Of a DNA stretch of 64,000 nt, positions 26,832 to 34,465 are shown in pieces. The DNA is taken from NCBI RefSeq assembly GCF_035968265.1, contig NZ_JAVYIM010000006.1:1-64000 (forward strand), read 5' to 3'. The DNA is from Nitrosarchaeum sp. Its GTDB lineage: Archaea > Thermoproteota > Nitrososphaeria > Nitrososphaerales > Nitrosopumilaceae. The notes below the pieces were generated by a model. It saw only the letters and a program-made list of their open reading frames with translations. It searched no databases and was not told the DNA's origin. Within the stretch, counting starts at the first letter, position 1. Each line of letters begins with the position of its first letter. Position numbers and translations under genes: made by a program.

Positions 26832-26980
26832 GCGTTCTTGTTCTCTAGCAGAATGTATTCAAGAATCTGGATCTGTCCCCACTTTTCTGCCTCGGTTGTC
26901 AAGTCTTCCTTGAAATAGCCTACCATGTAGACTGATTTTATATCGTCCAGCAAAATTTTGATCTGCTCCTCACTCATCAT
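26828..26980 (-). CDS. Micro-ORF 8 of the small-gene operon
   Basis: The ATG at 26980 (or the adjacent one at 26977) gives a 49-50-residue protein with MSEEQIKILLDDIKSVYMVG and an acidic C-terminus. The open frame to 27073 is an overlap shadow of the zinc-ribbon gene. The start sits inside the end of the upstream gene (ATGATGAGTGA). A helical, acidic protein of unknown function. Confidence 0.6.
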   Translation of the reverse strand: MMSEEQIKILLDDIKSVYMVGYFKEDLTTEAEKWGQIQILEYILLENKNA

Positions 26981-27179
26981 CGTCTCTTTCACCCCATCTG
27001 TGATGGCAGTTATTGCATTGCCATTTAGGATCATTATTTGACACAAGACATCCTCCCAAAACAATTTCGCCATTGTCTAATTCTTTTTCAAGGCTAGCCA
27101 TGTCTGCAGGTAATCCCCACAATATCCATGCAACGTTTTTGCTATTGCATTGTGGACATGTTGGATGTTTTTCAGTCAT
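26970..27179 (-). CDS. Zinc-ribbon protein, micro-ORF 7
   Basis: The 69-residue protein has CPQC at residues 8-11 and CNNC near residue 60, flanking a conserved-looking core (NVAWILWGLPADMASLEKEL, then GEIVLGGC). The core reads like a widely distributed short zinc-ribbon family in which the metal site is built from both ends. The ATG lies within the end of the upstream gene (8-bp overlap, ATGACTGA). Nucleic-acid binding is plausible but unproven. Confidence 0.8.
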   Translation of the reverse strand: MTEKHPTCPQCNSKNVAWILWGLPADMASLEKELDNGEIVLGGCLVSNNDPKWQCNNCHHRWGERDDDE

Positions 27180-27660
27180 TGGCGTATTTTCCTATCCTTT
27201 TTAATTTCCAAGAAAGCATTTGGGACCATGATACTTCTTCAAAAAATAATTCTAACATGTTTTCTATTGTTTTGAATTCGGAATAGCAACACCAGACATA
27301 ACCATTCCAGTTTCCATCGGGTTTGATTAGTGTCTCTGCATACCACTTGTCTTGTTCTGTACGAGAAAATTGGACGTTTTCTTGCGTGTTATTGTTGGTA
27401 AATCCAATATAATTTGGAGAATACTTCCAGTCTAATTTTTGCATTTCGTCAATTGCTTTAAAGAAGTTAATTGGTTCGTTTTGGACAGTTTTGGTTCTGG
27501 TATGCATGTAGTACACTATGTCTTGAAATTTTACATCCGAATCGGTTTTTTGATCAACTGTTTCATCTGAGATATTTTTTTGGAGAACAGGTGGTTTTAA
27601 AACATCAAGCAATCTCAATTTTAAAACCTCCAGTATTCTCCAAGATTGTTTCCATTCCAT
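27172..27660 (-). CDS. Hypothetical protein, micro-operon gene 6
   Basis: The frame codes for up to 162 residues. The ATG at 27660 overlaps the preceding gene by 40 bp. A TTG start near 27612 would remove the overlap and the unpromising N-terminal residues. The core (FQDIVYYMHTRTKTV; FFKAIDEMQKLDWKYSP; NWNGYVWCCYSEF) is aromatic-rich and looks like a real folded domain. No family is recognised. It is the largest gene in the operon. Confidence 0.65.
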   Translation of the reverse strand: MEWKQSWRILEVLKLRLLDVLKPPVLQKNISDETVDQKTDSDVKFQDIVYYMHTRTKTVQNEPINFFKAIDEMQKLDWKYSPNYIGFTNNNTQENVQFSRTEQDKWYAETLIKPDGNWNGYVWCCYSEFKTIENMLELFFEEVSWSQMLSWKLKRIGKYAND

Positions 27661-27767
27661 GTAAACAGATCAATTAGTTGACCACAGATCCTGCAAGCCT
27701 GGTTTTCTAACCACAGATCATGCTTGCCAGTGTTCCTATGTGAAATATCACAGATTCTGCATCTCAT
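27621..27767 (-). CDS. Zinc-ribbon micro-protein, micro-operon gene 5
   Basis: This 48-residue protein has two identical CRIC knuckles (residues 3-6 and 25-28), an ideal four-cysteine zinc site, with a short Trp/Phe-rich tail (FTWNGNNLGEYWRF). Its ATG overlaps the stop of gene 4 as ATGA. The combination of zinc site and coupling makes it a confident gene despite its size. Confidence 0.75.
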   Translation of the reverse strand: MRCRICDISHRNTGKHDLWLENQACRICGQLIDLFTWNGNNLGEYWRF

Positions 27768-28135
27768 TTCGTTTCCTCAGGAGTTGTTTTCCAGATTGAT
27801 TGAGACTTGATCCACTTTGCAAGTTCTCGGAATCTAGGGAAATTGTTATAATTTCGTAACATGAGTTCATAGTTTCCACCATTCCATTTTACGCTCTTTG
27901 TATATTTTGGATATTTCACAAAGACTATTCTTTCAAAATATTTGATGTTTTTGATAGATTGTTCTGAACTTACATCAGGCGAACTCATCGAAGTTAGATC
28001 AACGATGATCCCATCGACCCATATTGATGAAGTGACGCTATATACATAGGAGACATGAAGAAAATTTTCTAGTTCCTCGTGAATTAGATCATGAATTATC
28101 ACTTGCTGTACTGGTTCTATTTTAAACTCAGTCAT
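27764..28135 (-). CDS. Hypothetical protein, micro-operon gene 4
   Basis: I place the start at the ATG at 28135, which overlaps the stop of gene 3 as ATGA. The frame extends to 28210 inside gene 3. The 123-residue product begins MTEFKIEPVQQVIIHDL and contains SVTSSIWVDGIIVDLTSM and IVFVKYPKYTKSVKW. It looks like a small alpha/beta protein with no motif I can name. Confidence 0.65.
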   Translation of the reverse strand: MTEFKIEPVQQVIIHDLIHEELENFLHVSYVYSVTSSIWVDGIIVDLTSMSSPDVSSEQSIKNIKYFERIVFVKYPKYTKSVKWNGGNYELMLRNYNNFPRFRELAKWIKSQSIWKTTPEETK

Positions 28136-28317
28136 TTTCTTTTCTCCTGTATTTTCAAATATTCTTGCAACGATTTTTTCAGGTATTTTCCAATGTTGTG
28201 ATTTTTCCAAGAAATATGAGATTTGTCTTTCTCTTCATTTTGTTTTTTAATTTTATAATACTCTTTTACATGAGCATCATGTTGTTTTTGTTTTGATTTC
28301 TTTTCATTTTCTGCCAT
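28132..28317 (-). CDS. Lys-rich micro-ORF, micro-operon gene 3
   Basis: The 61-residue protein is highly charged (KKSKQKQHDAHVKEYYKIKK), helical and strongly basic, so it may bind nucleic acid or simply be disordered. It starts 3 bp after the stop of gene 2 and overlaps gene 4 by ATGA. No family is recognised. Confidence 0.55.
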   Translation of the reverse strand: MAENEKKSKQKQHDAHVKEYYKIKKQNEEKDKSHISWKNHNIGKYLKKSLQEYLKIQEKRK

Positions 28318-28320
28318 TGA

Positions 28321-28518
28321 TCATATCACTCCTGGTATTTTCCCCAACAAGCTATCAATGGTTTCTGTTTTAGATTTCAATGTGATAGAAATCATCTTAC
28401 TTTCTTTTTGGTTGATTCCACCGCTTGATCTTACTACAGAGATTTCTGAACCAGCATCAAATTTTGATTCAGATTTCAGTTTAGATTTTTCTTTTGTATT
28501 TCTAAAGAAATTTCTCAT
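28321..28518 (-). CDS. Micro-operon gene 2
   Basis: The 65-residue protein begins MRNFFRNTKEKSKLKSES and ends with a beta-like segment (KMISITLKSKTETIDSLLG). A GGAGG sequence lies 11 bp upstream of the ATG, and its start overlaps the stop of gene 1 (TAATG). No family is recognised. Confidence 0.55.
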   Translation of the reverse strand: MRNFFRNTKEKSKLKSESKFDAGSEISVVRSSGGINQKESKMISITLKSKTETIDSLLGKIPGVI

Positions 28519-28643
28519 TAATTTTTACCTCCATAAATCATTGGTTTTTCGTCCGTACCATCGTCGAACTCACGAATAATTCTAGGATAGAAAAAAACCT
28601 TAGAATTTAATTCGTTATTTTGAATCATGTTTTCTTGTTTCAT
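28518..28643 (-). CDS. Micro-operon gene 1 (first gene)
   Basis: This 41-residue ORF (MKQENMIQNNELNSKVFFYP...) opens the micro-operon and ends in TAATG, sharing its last base with the start of gene 2. It lies 65 bp from the divergent CARF-regulator start. It is too short for family assignment and could be a leader peptide. Confidence 0.5.
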   Translation of the reverse strand: MKQENMIQNNELNSKVFFYPRIIREFDDGTDEKPMIYGGKN

Positions 28644-28666
28644 GTTTTAGTTACGCAATAGAAATT

Positions 28667-28707
28667 ATTATATAACATCAAATTAGTATGCATACTGAAC
28701 ATACTAA
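28667..28707. promoter_or_regulatory. TATA element and three-half-site operator candidate
   Basis: A TATA-like ATTATATAAC (28667-28676) precedes a repeat built from one half-site. TTAGTATG (28683-28690) abuts CATACT (28691-28696), forming a perfect 12-bp palindrome, and CATACTAA follows at 28700-28707. The site covers the expected transcription start of the CARF regulator, so autoregulation is plausible. Confidence 0.6.
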
Positions 28708-28708
28708 A

Positions 28709-29449
28709 ATGAGTAATTTATCAAAATTGCGCGTGCACATTGTCCCTTTAGGCTTTGAAATAGACAGAATTCTATTACCGGCAAAGCAAATGAAGGCAGA
28801 TAAAATTTGGCTTGTCAGACACAATGATCCTGGTCAGGACAAAGCAAAGATCTATTCTGATGCAATCCTAAAGGATTTGAAGAAAAACAAGATTCAAGTA
28901 GAATTTGCAGAGGCGGATAGAAACAATGTTTTTAATATATTAAAAATTGTTAAAGAAATTTTTGAACAGGAAAAAGAAAACGATATTTATGTTAATGTTT
29001 CATCAGGTTCAAAAATTCAAGCAATAGCATGCATGATGGCCTGCATGATTTTCAAAGAATGTAATGTAACGCCATATTATGCTGAACCTGAAAGCTATCC
29101 ATCAACTCAAGGCAGACAACAATCAGCAGGTCTGAAAAGTATTAGATCATTGCCAAAATACGAAATACAGAAGCCAAGGCAAGACTTGATTGATGCCTTG
29201 AAAATTATAAAATCTCATGACGGAAAGATTACAAAAAAAGAAATGGCGCTGTTAGCTGAAGAGGCGAAAATAATTACAATTGGAGCAAAAGATGAGAATC
29301 AGTCCCAAGCTAGATTTGCAAGTCTGGATAAAAATATTATTCAACCTCTGCAGGATCAGTGGAAGTTTATCCATGTTGAAAAAATTGGACGCAATAGATG
29401 GATAAAAATTACTCAGGAAGGAATAGATGCATCAGAATTCTTAATCTAG
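28709..29449 (+). CDS. CARF-type winged-helix regulator (HFX_2341/DUF6293-like)
   Basis: The protein has an N-terminal CARF-like Rossmann domain (VHIVPLGFEIDRILLPAKQM; DKIWLVRH; then the ligand-loop motif VNVSSGSKIQAIACMMA at about 96-112) and a C-terminal winged helix (about 165-246; IKSHDGKITKKEMALLAEEA). CARF domains bind cyclic oligoadenylates or related nucleotides. The frame opens at ATG 28688, inside the operator palindrome and upstream of the transcription start expected from the TATA box, so I use ATG 28709. There is no CRISPR-cas gene in the window. It is divergent from the micro-ORF operon, its likely target. Confidence 0.8.
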   Translation: MSNLSKLRVHIVPLGFEIDRILLPAKQMKADKIWLVRHNDPGQDKAKIYSDAILKDLKKNKIQVEFAEADRNNVFNILKIVKEIFEQEKENDIYVNVSSGSKIQAIACMMACMIFKECNVTPYYAEPESYPSTQGRQQSAGLKSIRSLPKYEIQKPRQDLIDALKIIKSHDGKITKKEMALLAEEAKIITIGAKDENQSQARFASLDKNIIQPLQDQWKFIHVEKIGRNRWIKITQEGIDASEFLI

Positions 29450-29473
29450 TCCAAGTAAAATTATTTTTAGATT

Positions 29474-29584
29474 TTAAGTTTCTTCGACGGTCCAAGAAAG
29501 TGCATCTCTTCCACACATTTTACAAGAATGTCTTGTCTCATTTAACCAACTTTCGCCGCACTTGCACCTATAGCGCCAACCCAT
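29474..29584 (-). CDS. 36-residue zinc-ribbon micro-protein
   Basis: The complement encodes MGWRYRCKCGESWLNETRHS followed by CKMCGRDALSW, giving a CxC plus CxxC zinc site with an aromatic N-terminus. It begins 45 bp after the helicase-nuclease gene on the same strand and could be its last gene. Confidence 0.6.
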   Translation of the reverse strand: MGWRYRCKCGESWLNETRHSCKMCGRDALSWTVEET

Positions 29585-29629
29585 GTCAACTATATTTTGA
29601 ATAAATCTAAAAACTTATCTGCATGGATC

Positions 29630-32600
29630 TTACTTTTCAGCTTCATCACAAATATCTGAATATTCGCACCATTTGCAAGTAAACATCTCAGGTTTTGCGT
29701 CAAACTCTTTGTTTTGGATAGATTTGACATGCTCTTCCAGTTTATTTTTAATCTCGTCAACTTTAGCTGGATCTACTTTATACTCAAACAACTGCTCGCC
29801 TTCAGGCTTTTCAACATAGAAAAATATTGCTTTGACTGGATACTTACCAAAGTCTGGATTTTCCTTTAAAGCGAGGCTATACAGATTCAATTGGGCACTG
29901 TTTTGGGCATCGACTTTCTTATTTTTTCCGCCTGTTTTGTAATCTACTATTACATATTCGCCGTCTGAAGTTTTTTCAATTCTGTCTATCACTCCGTTTA
30001 CAGGAAATCCCCCAATATGGATAGTAAATGGTAGCTCCAGTGCAACTATCTCATTTGGATTTGAGCTAGACCATTTTTGATATGCTTCTAATGCCGGCAA
30101 AAGTGATTTTTTGTCCTGTTGTTCTTTCTGAATTGGACTTGTTAGATACTGCTTTGGATCCCATAATGATTCTAGTTCGTCTAATAATTTTTTAGCATCA
30201 TCAGTATGTCCTTCTTTTTGTCTTTTTGCTGAATCTTCAACAATCTTGTGAAATGTGCTTCCTTTGTAAAGTGGGGCTGCCTCTTGATTCTCAGGTAATG
30301 CATTTAGTACATATTGATACCAAAATTGCTTTGGACATTTCTCATACGTCTCGAATTTTGAAAATGAAAGATTTTTCTTTGAAAATCCTAGTCTCTCTGG
30401 CTGAGTTCCAAGTAATCGTGATTCTAATTCTTCACTAGGTGATTGCTCGAGAAATTTGTCAAAAGAGAATCCATCTACAGTGTGCTTTTTTTGGAAAAAT
30501 CTAATCTTTGCTAAATCCAAAATTTTCTGAATTGCACTCTCATATTGCTCACTGTGTAAATTCTTGATTACCGAATTGATCTGCTCATTTTTGAGAATCT
30601 CGACTGCATCAAATGTAGTTGAAATCTCAGAGCTTGCATTTGCATCATATTTTATAAAATCTACATCGTTATTTTTTTCAGGCTTCAGTGCAACGAGAAA
30701 CTTTGATGCTTTGTTTGCCTTGCTTCTATCCTCGTATTGTGTAGGATACATCAAAAACAGGTTTTCTATGGTTCTAGTCATGCCTACATAAAGCACTCTT
30801 CTTTCTTCTCTCAAGAATTCTTCTTTTGGATCGGCTGAAGGAAATACGCCTTTTGAGAGTTCGCGTGGGACAAAAAACGGTTTTTCTGTATATTTTAGCG
30901 GAATTTTGTATGTTGCAACATCTATGATAAATACAGTTTTGTATTCTAGTCCCTTGCTTTTATGAATTGTAGATACCTGAACTGAATCAGAGTCAAGTGC
31001 ATCACGTTTTGTTTCAATGTCAAACTTGTCAAGCTCTTCTGCAAAATCTAAAAATTCTTTGATTCCAGCTTGAGAATTTATCTTTTCAAAATCATACGCG
31101 CTACTCAGAATATCATTTAGAATTGAACGCTCTATGAAATTTTCTATAGAGTCATCGTTTGCAATCTTTTTGTAAATGTCTGTCTTGTTTCTAATAATTT
31201 GATAGATAGTTTGCGATGGCGAGAGATTTTTTGCAATGTTGATAAATTCCTGAATCATTGAAAAAATTTCGGCAATCTCTTTTTTCTGAGTCAGATCCTT
31301 TACATCCAAATCACAGAGCACGTCAAATGTGTAATCCCCATCGGTTTTACTTCGGGCTCTGATTGTTGCTTCGTGATTAATTTTGGAAATGTTTTGCTCA
31401 GAAATTCCATACTCTTGTAAAATTCTGGTGATACTTGTCATTGATTTCATTGGATTTGCAATGATGCGAAGAAATGAAAACAACACCTTTGCATTGACCG
31501 AGTTTCGAATCTCTGATTTTCCAATGTATTTTACAGGTATTCCATCTGAAGCTAGAATTTGTGCGACATTTAGTCCATCTTTTTGTTTTCTGGACAAGAT
31601 TGCAAAATCACTAAACTTGTAGCCTGATTTTTTGATTAGCTCATGAATCTTATTTTTGATAAACTCAGCCTGGGCATATTCTGATGTGCATTCTATCACT
31701 TTTACCATCTGTTTGTCGTCTTTTGTAGGCACGATTTTCTTTGGTGCTCTGAATTTGTCTTGCTCTAACAGTTGATTTGAGAGATTGATTACGTGTTGCG
31801 GGTTTCTCCAGTTTTTTACTAATTGTACTTCGGTATAATCTGGAAATGATTTTTTAAAATCCTCAAAGATTTGTGTGTATGCTCCCTGGAATCTGTAAAT
31901 GTTTTGGTCTGCATCGCCTACTGCTGTAACGTTTCCATCTTTGGCTAGTTTTTTTACAACTGAAAACTGTGCAAAGTTGTTGTCTTGAAATTCATCGATT
32001 AGAATGTGCTTGTATTGTTGTTGAGCTAGATTTAGGGCATGAGGCTTGCTTTTGTTTCCAAGTAAATTGTTTGTCTCTACTATAAGATCATCAAAATCCA
32101 TTATGTCATTTTCTTTTTTGAATTTGACATATTCTCTGTACATCTTTACAAGATTGTCCAGCATGTGAATGTACTCTGCTTCCTCAACATCCTTCATTGT
32201 TCCAGGATCATCTAATTTTGATTTGACATATTTTTCCAATTCGTCTGGTGTGACCAGCTCATCAGTGAATACGCTAATTCCGTCAATCATTTTTTCAACT
32301 AAATCTGCAGCGTTGTTTCCAATCTCGATATGATCATCAAATCCAAACTTGTCAATGTTTTGAACACCCCAGACCAGAAACACTGGACGATCTAAAATTC
32401 CGCCTCGCATCCCCAATCCGGTTGAAGTTGTGTTATCCATCAACAAATCTCTACAAAAAGAATGATAGGTACTAATCCGCATCTCTGAGATGTCAATTTT
32501 TTCTTTAATGTCATCGTCATTTTCCAGTCTTTCTTTGAGATCTTGTGCAGCTTTTTCTGAAAATGTAAGACATAGAATCTCTGATGGCTTTAGACCTGAT

Positions 32601-32722
32601 TTCATCAAAAATTTAATTCTCTCTGTAATGACTCTGGTTTTGCCGCTTCCAGGACCTGCGGTTACTAGTAAAGGGGAGCCTGTATGTTCAATTGCTAATA
32701 GTTTTTCTTTATCGAATTTCAT
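29630..32722 (-). CDS. UvrD/Rep-family helicase fused to a Cas4/RecB-type Fe-S nuclease
   Basis: The 1030-residue protein has SF1A helicase motifs: Walker A AGPGSGKT (about 22-29), ILIDEFQDNN (Walker B), VGDADQNIYRFQGA (motif III), STIHKSKGLEYKTVFI and YVGMTRTIENL. The C-terminal PD-(D/E)XK nuclease contains GVIDRIE and VIVDYKTGG. Its iron-sulfur cysteines are one in YEKCPKQF and three in CKWCEYSDIC, as in AddB and Cas4. It probably unwinds and resects DNA ends. RecB-like proteins of this layout act in archaeal double-strand break processing and in defence. It is well preserved. Confidence 0.92.
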   Translation of the reverse strand: MKFDKEKLLAIEHTGSPLLVTAGPGSGKTRVITERIKFLMKSGLKPSEILCLTFSEKAAQDLKERLENDDDIKEKIDISEMRISTYHSFCRDLLMDNTTSTGLGMRGGILDRPVFLVWGVQNIDKFGFDDHIEIGNNAADLVEKMIDGISVFTDELVTPDELEKYVKSKLDDPGTMKDVEEAEYIHMLDNLVKMYREYVKFKKENDIMDFDDLIVETNNLLGNKSKPHALNLAQQQYKHILIDEFQDNNFAQFSVVKKLAKDGNVTAVGDADQNIYRFQGAYTQIFEDFKKSFPDYTEVQLVKNWRNPQHVINLSNQLLEQDKFRAPKKIVPTKDDKQMVKVIECTSEYAQAEFIKNKIHELIKKSGYKFSDFAILSRKQKDGLNVAQILASDGIPVKYIGKSEIRNSVNAKVLFSFLRIIANPMKSMTSITRILQEYGISEQNISKINHEATIRARSKTDGDYTFDVLCDLDVKDLTQKKEIAEIFSMIQEFINIAKNLSPSQTIYQIIRNKTDIYKKIANDDSIENFIERSILNDILSSAYDFEKINSQAGIKEFLDFAEELDKFDIETKRDALDSDSVQVSTIHKSKGLEYKTVFIIDVATYKIPLKYTEKPFFVPRELSKGVFPSADPKEEFLREERRVLYVGMTRTIENLFLMYPTQYEDRSKANKASKFLVALKPEKNNDVDFIKYDANASSEISTTFDAVEILKNEQINSVIKNLHSEQYESAIQKILDLAKIRFFQKKHTVDGFSFDKFLEQSPSEELESRLLGTQPERLGFSKKNLSFSKFETYEKCPKQFWYQYVLNALPENQEAAPLYKGSTFHKIVEDSAKRQKEGHTDDAKKLLDELESLWDPKQYLTSPIQKEQQDKKSLLPALEAYQKWSSSNPNEIVALELPFTIHIGGFPVNGVIDRIEKTSDGEYVIVDYKTGGKNKKVDAQNSAQLNLYSLALKENPDFGKYPVKAIFFYVEKPEGEQLFEYKVDPAKVDEIKNKLEEHVKSIQNKEFDAKPEMFTCKWCEYSDICDEAEK

Positions 32723-32835
32723 TAGATTTCACCACTGCCTGGAACTGTAACTATGAGAAGAGAACTGTCTTTATATTCAATTGACATTTTTTGATTAGCA
32801 TTAATAGTTGGGGACATTCATTTTATACGATAAAT

Positions 32836-32973
32836 CTAATGTAAAAAGTAATCTTCTCTTCCGTCAAAGCGAAATGCTTGCGACATTGTGAATTCGCTAC
32901 AGCATGGTGATGCAACCAAATTTGGTTTATTCAGTATTTTGACCAGACCAGAAACATCAAGTGGCAGAAAGTA
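32836..32973 (-). CDS. Possible small or truncated gene
   Basis: An open frame on the complement reads LDVSGLVKILNKPNLV, then CCSEFTMSQAFRFDGREDYF, which looks like coding sequence. It has no ATG; a non-standard start or a lost 5' end would be needed. An ATG lies just upstream in another frame, so a single frameshift is possible. It sits between vsr and the helicase-nuclease. Confidence 0.3.
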   Translation of the reverse strand, partial: YFLPLDVSGLVKILNKPNLVASPCCSEFTMSQAFRFDGREDYFLH

Positions 32974-32992
32974 TCATGGCATGATCGATATA

Positions 32993-33397
32993 TCATTTTT
33001 CTAGTATTTTTCTAGTGATTCTGTTGATGCATGTGTTGGTTTTTTTCTCAATGTCATGCTCCCAAAATCTAAGCACGGACCATCCATCTCTTCGCAGTTT
33101 CCTTGTAATTCTTCTGTCTCGTCTCATGTTTGTCTCGATCTTGTCGCGCCAGTATTTCTTTGGCAGTCTTTTTTTCTCATGATACTTGTAGCCGTGCCAA
33201 AAGTCGCCGTCACAAAAGATTATGATTTTCTTTTTTCTAATTACAAAGTCAGGATTTCCAAACATCTTGGGATACATCTCAAATTTGATTTTGTTTTCTT
33301 GCAGCATCTTTTTCATCTTGATATCGATCTTTGTGTTTGTCCCCCTGATCCGTGACATGACCCATGATCTTTTTTCAGGAGTGAATATGTCTGCCAT
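32993..33397 (-). CDS. vsr: Very short patch repair (Vsr) endonuclease
   Basis: The 134-residue protein has the Vsr core: MSRIRGTNTKID at the N-terminus, then YPKMFGNPDFVIRKKKIIIFCDGDFWHGY, with catalytic Asp and His, and VLRFWEHDIEK. Vsr nicks at T:G mismatches produced by deamination of 5-methylcytosine, so it fits the two C5 methyltransferases nearby. It is monocistronic and divergent from the wHTH gene at 33480. Confidence 0.93.
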   Translation of the reverse strand: MADIFTPEKRSWVMSRIRGTNTKIDIKMKKMLQENKIKFEMYPKMFGNPDFVIRKKKIIIFCDGDFWHGYKYHEKKRLPKKYWRDKIETNMRRDRRITRKLRRDGWSVLRFWEHDIEKKTNTCINRITRKILEK

Positions 33398-33479
33398 GTT
33401 GCTTTAAAACATGAACATGTTATTTTGATTTTAAGTTCGAATAGAAATTTTAAGAGGATACTGTTCAAGAGTATTGTAT

Positions 33480-33710
33480 ATGAAAAAGCCTGCAATGGGG
33501 AGCAAAGAGTCTCTTACATCTAAAGAATTGTTCGAGATTCTCAAGACAAGAGATCAGTGGACATCCTCGGAACTGTTAAACTCGCTTTTGCCAACATACA
33601 CAGGTTATGACAGAGAAGGCTTGGGGCACAGAATTCGCCAAATTCTCTCCGCGTATACAGAAAAGGGGCTGATTAAAAGGGTGGCAAAGGGGACATATTC
33701 TATTTCGTAG
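33480..33710 (+). CDS. Small winged-helix protein
   Basis: The 76-residue protein has a helix-turn-helix with a wing (LTSKELFEILKTRDQWTSSELL; GLGHRIRQILSAYTEKGLIKRVAKGTYSI). The start is taken at ATG 33480 (TTG 33474 is open in frame). Its end overlaps the nuclease gene at 33700 by 11 bp tail to tail. It may regulate the restriction-modification genes around it. Confidence 0.75.
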   Translation: MKKPAMGSKESLTSKELFEILKTRDQWTSSELLNSLLPTYTGYDREGLGHRIRQILSAYTEKGLIKRVAKGTYSIS

Positions 33711-34464
33711 ATCTTTGATTTTCAGAGTCATACAACCGCTTAATCAATTTTAGAGATTTTTTGTAGTGTTGGTTATTTTTATCATCATAATGAATTACTC
33801 GTATTCTTTTTGGTTTGTCTTTTAGAAGTTCAAAGTCCATACAGTTTGACCAGCGAAATCTAGCTTCTGTTTCTTTGGGGTTTTTCCCTGCACTGAGGGG
33901 TCTTGCTTTGTAATGTTTTCTCAAAATTCCGTTTGGCATGCAAAGAATGTTTATGTTTAAGATATTGAGATTATGTTTTTCATAAAGTATGGTAATGAAA
34001 TATGTAAGACATGGTTTTGTTTTTGTTCCAACAGTATAAGTGGGAGGCAAATTTGGAGCCCATTTTCTGATTTTATTTTTTACTTTGTATGGTCCTTTGT
34101 AGCTTGTCTGGTTAGGACCGATATTACATTTATTGTTATGATCACGAATGTTTGTTTCTGCTTTTACAGTTTTTAGATCAATGTGGATGAACGCATCTTT
34201 TGTTTCAAAGAACATGTCAGAGCCGACAGGTGCGGAATTATGAATTCCAAATCCCTGCGTGTTAAAGAAAGAATAGACTATTCTTTCAGCTCCTTTATCA
34301 AAATCAGATTTTGCACCCCATCTGGTTTTCCAGAATGTTCGAATCTTTTCGCCGGTTTGTAATCCTTCAATTAATGCTTCAGTCGCAAACATCATAAAAT
34401 GATAATATTGATCGAGGTATTTTTTTTCTAGTTTTTCTATTTTTATTAAATTAGAAGATATCAT
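33700..34464 (-). CDS. Restriction endonuclease-like protein, paralogue 2
   Basis: The 254-residue protein is a paralogue of the 34466 product. Both contain GAERIVY-FFNTQGFG, NSAPVGSD-FFET and FIHIDxKTV, an acidic-...-DxK arrangement typical of PD-(D/E)XK nucleases, and CLTYFITILYE. It starts 2 bp after the upstream stop. Two distinct subunits suggest a heteromeric enzyme. The recognition sequence is unknown. Confidence 0.75.
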   Translation of the reverse strand: MISSNLIKIEKLEKKYLDQYYHFMMFATEALIEGLQTGEKIRTFWKTRWGAKSDFDKGAERIVYSFFNTQGFGIHNSAPVGSDMFFETKDAFIHIDLKTVKAETNIRDHNNKCNIGPNQTSYKGPYKVKNKIRKWAPNLPPTYTVGTKTKPCLTYFITILYEKHNLNILNINILCMPNGILRKHYKARPLSAGKNPKETEARFRWSNCMDFELLKDKPKRIRVIHYDDKNNQHYKKSLKLIKRLYDSENQRSTK

Positions 34465-34465
34465 G

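Noticed and set aside
26666-26848. A 60-residue plus-strand frame
   Set aside because: It is antisense to a better supported minus-strand micro-ORF (26706-26831) that overlaps its upstream gene by ATGA.
29398-29604. Plus-strand 68-residue frame after the CARF regulator
   Set aside because: It overlaps the end of the regulator gene in another frame and is antisense to a small zinc-ribbon ORF.
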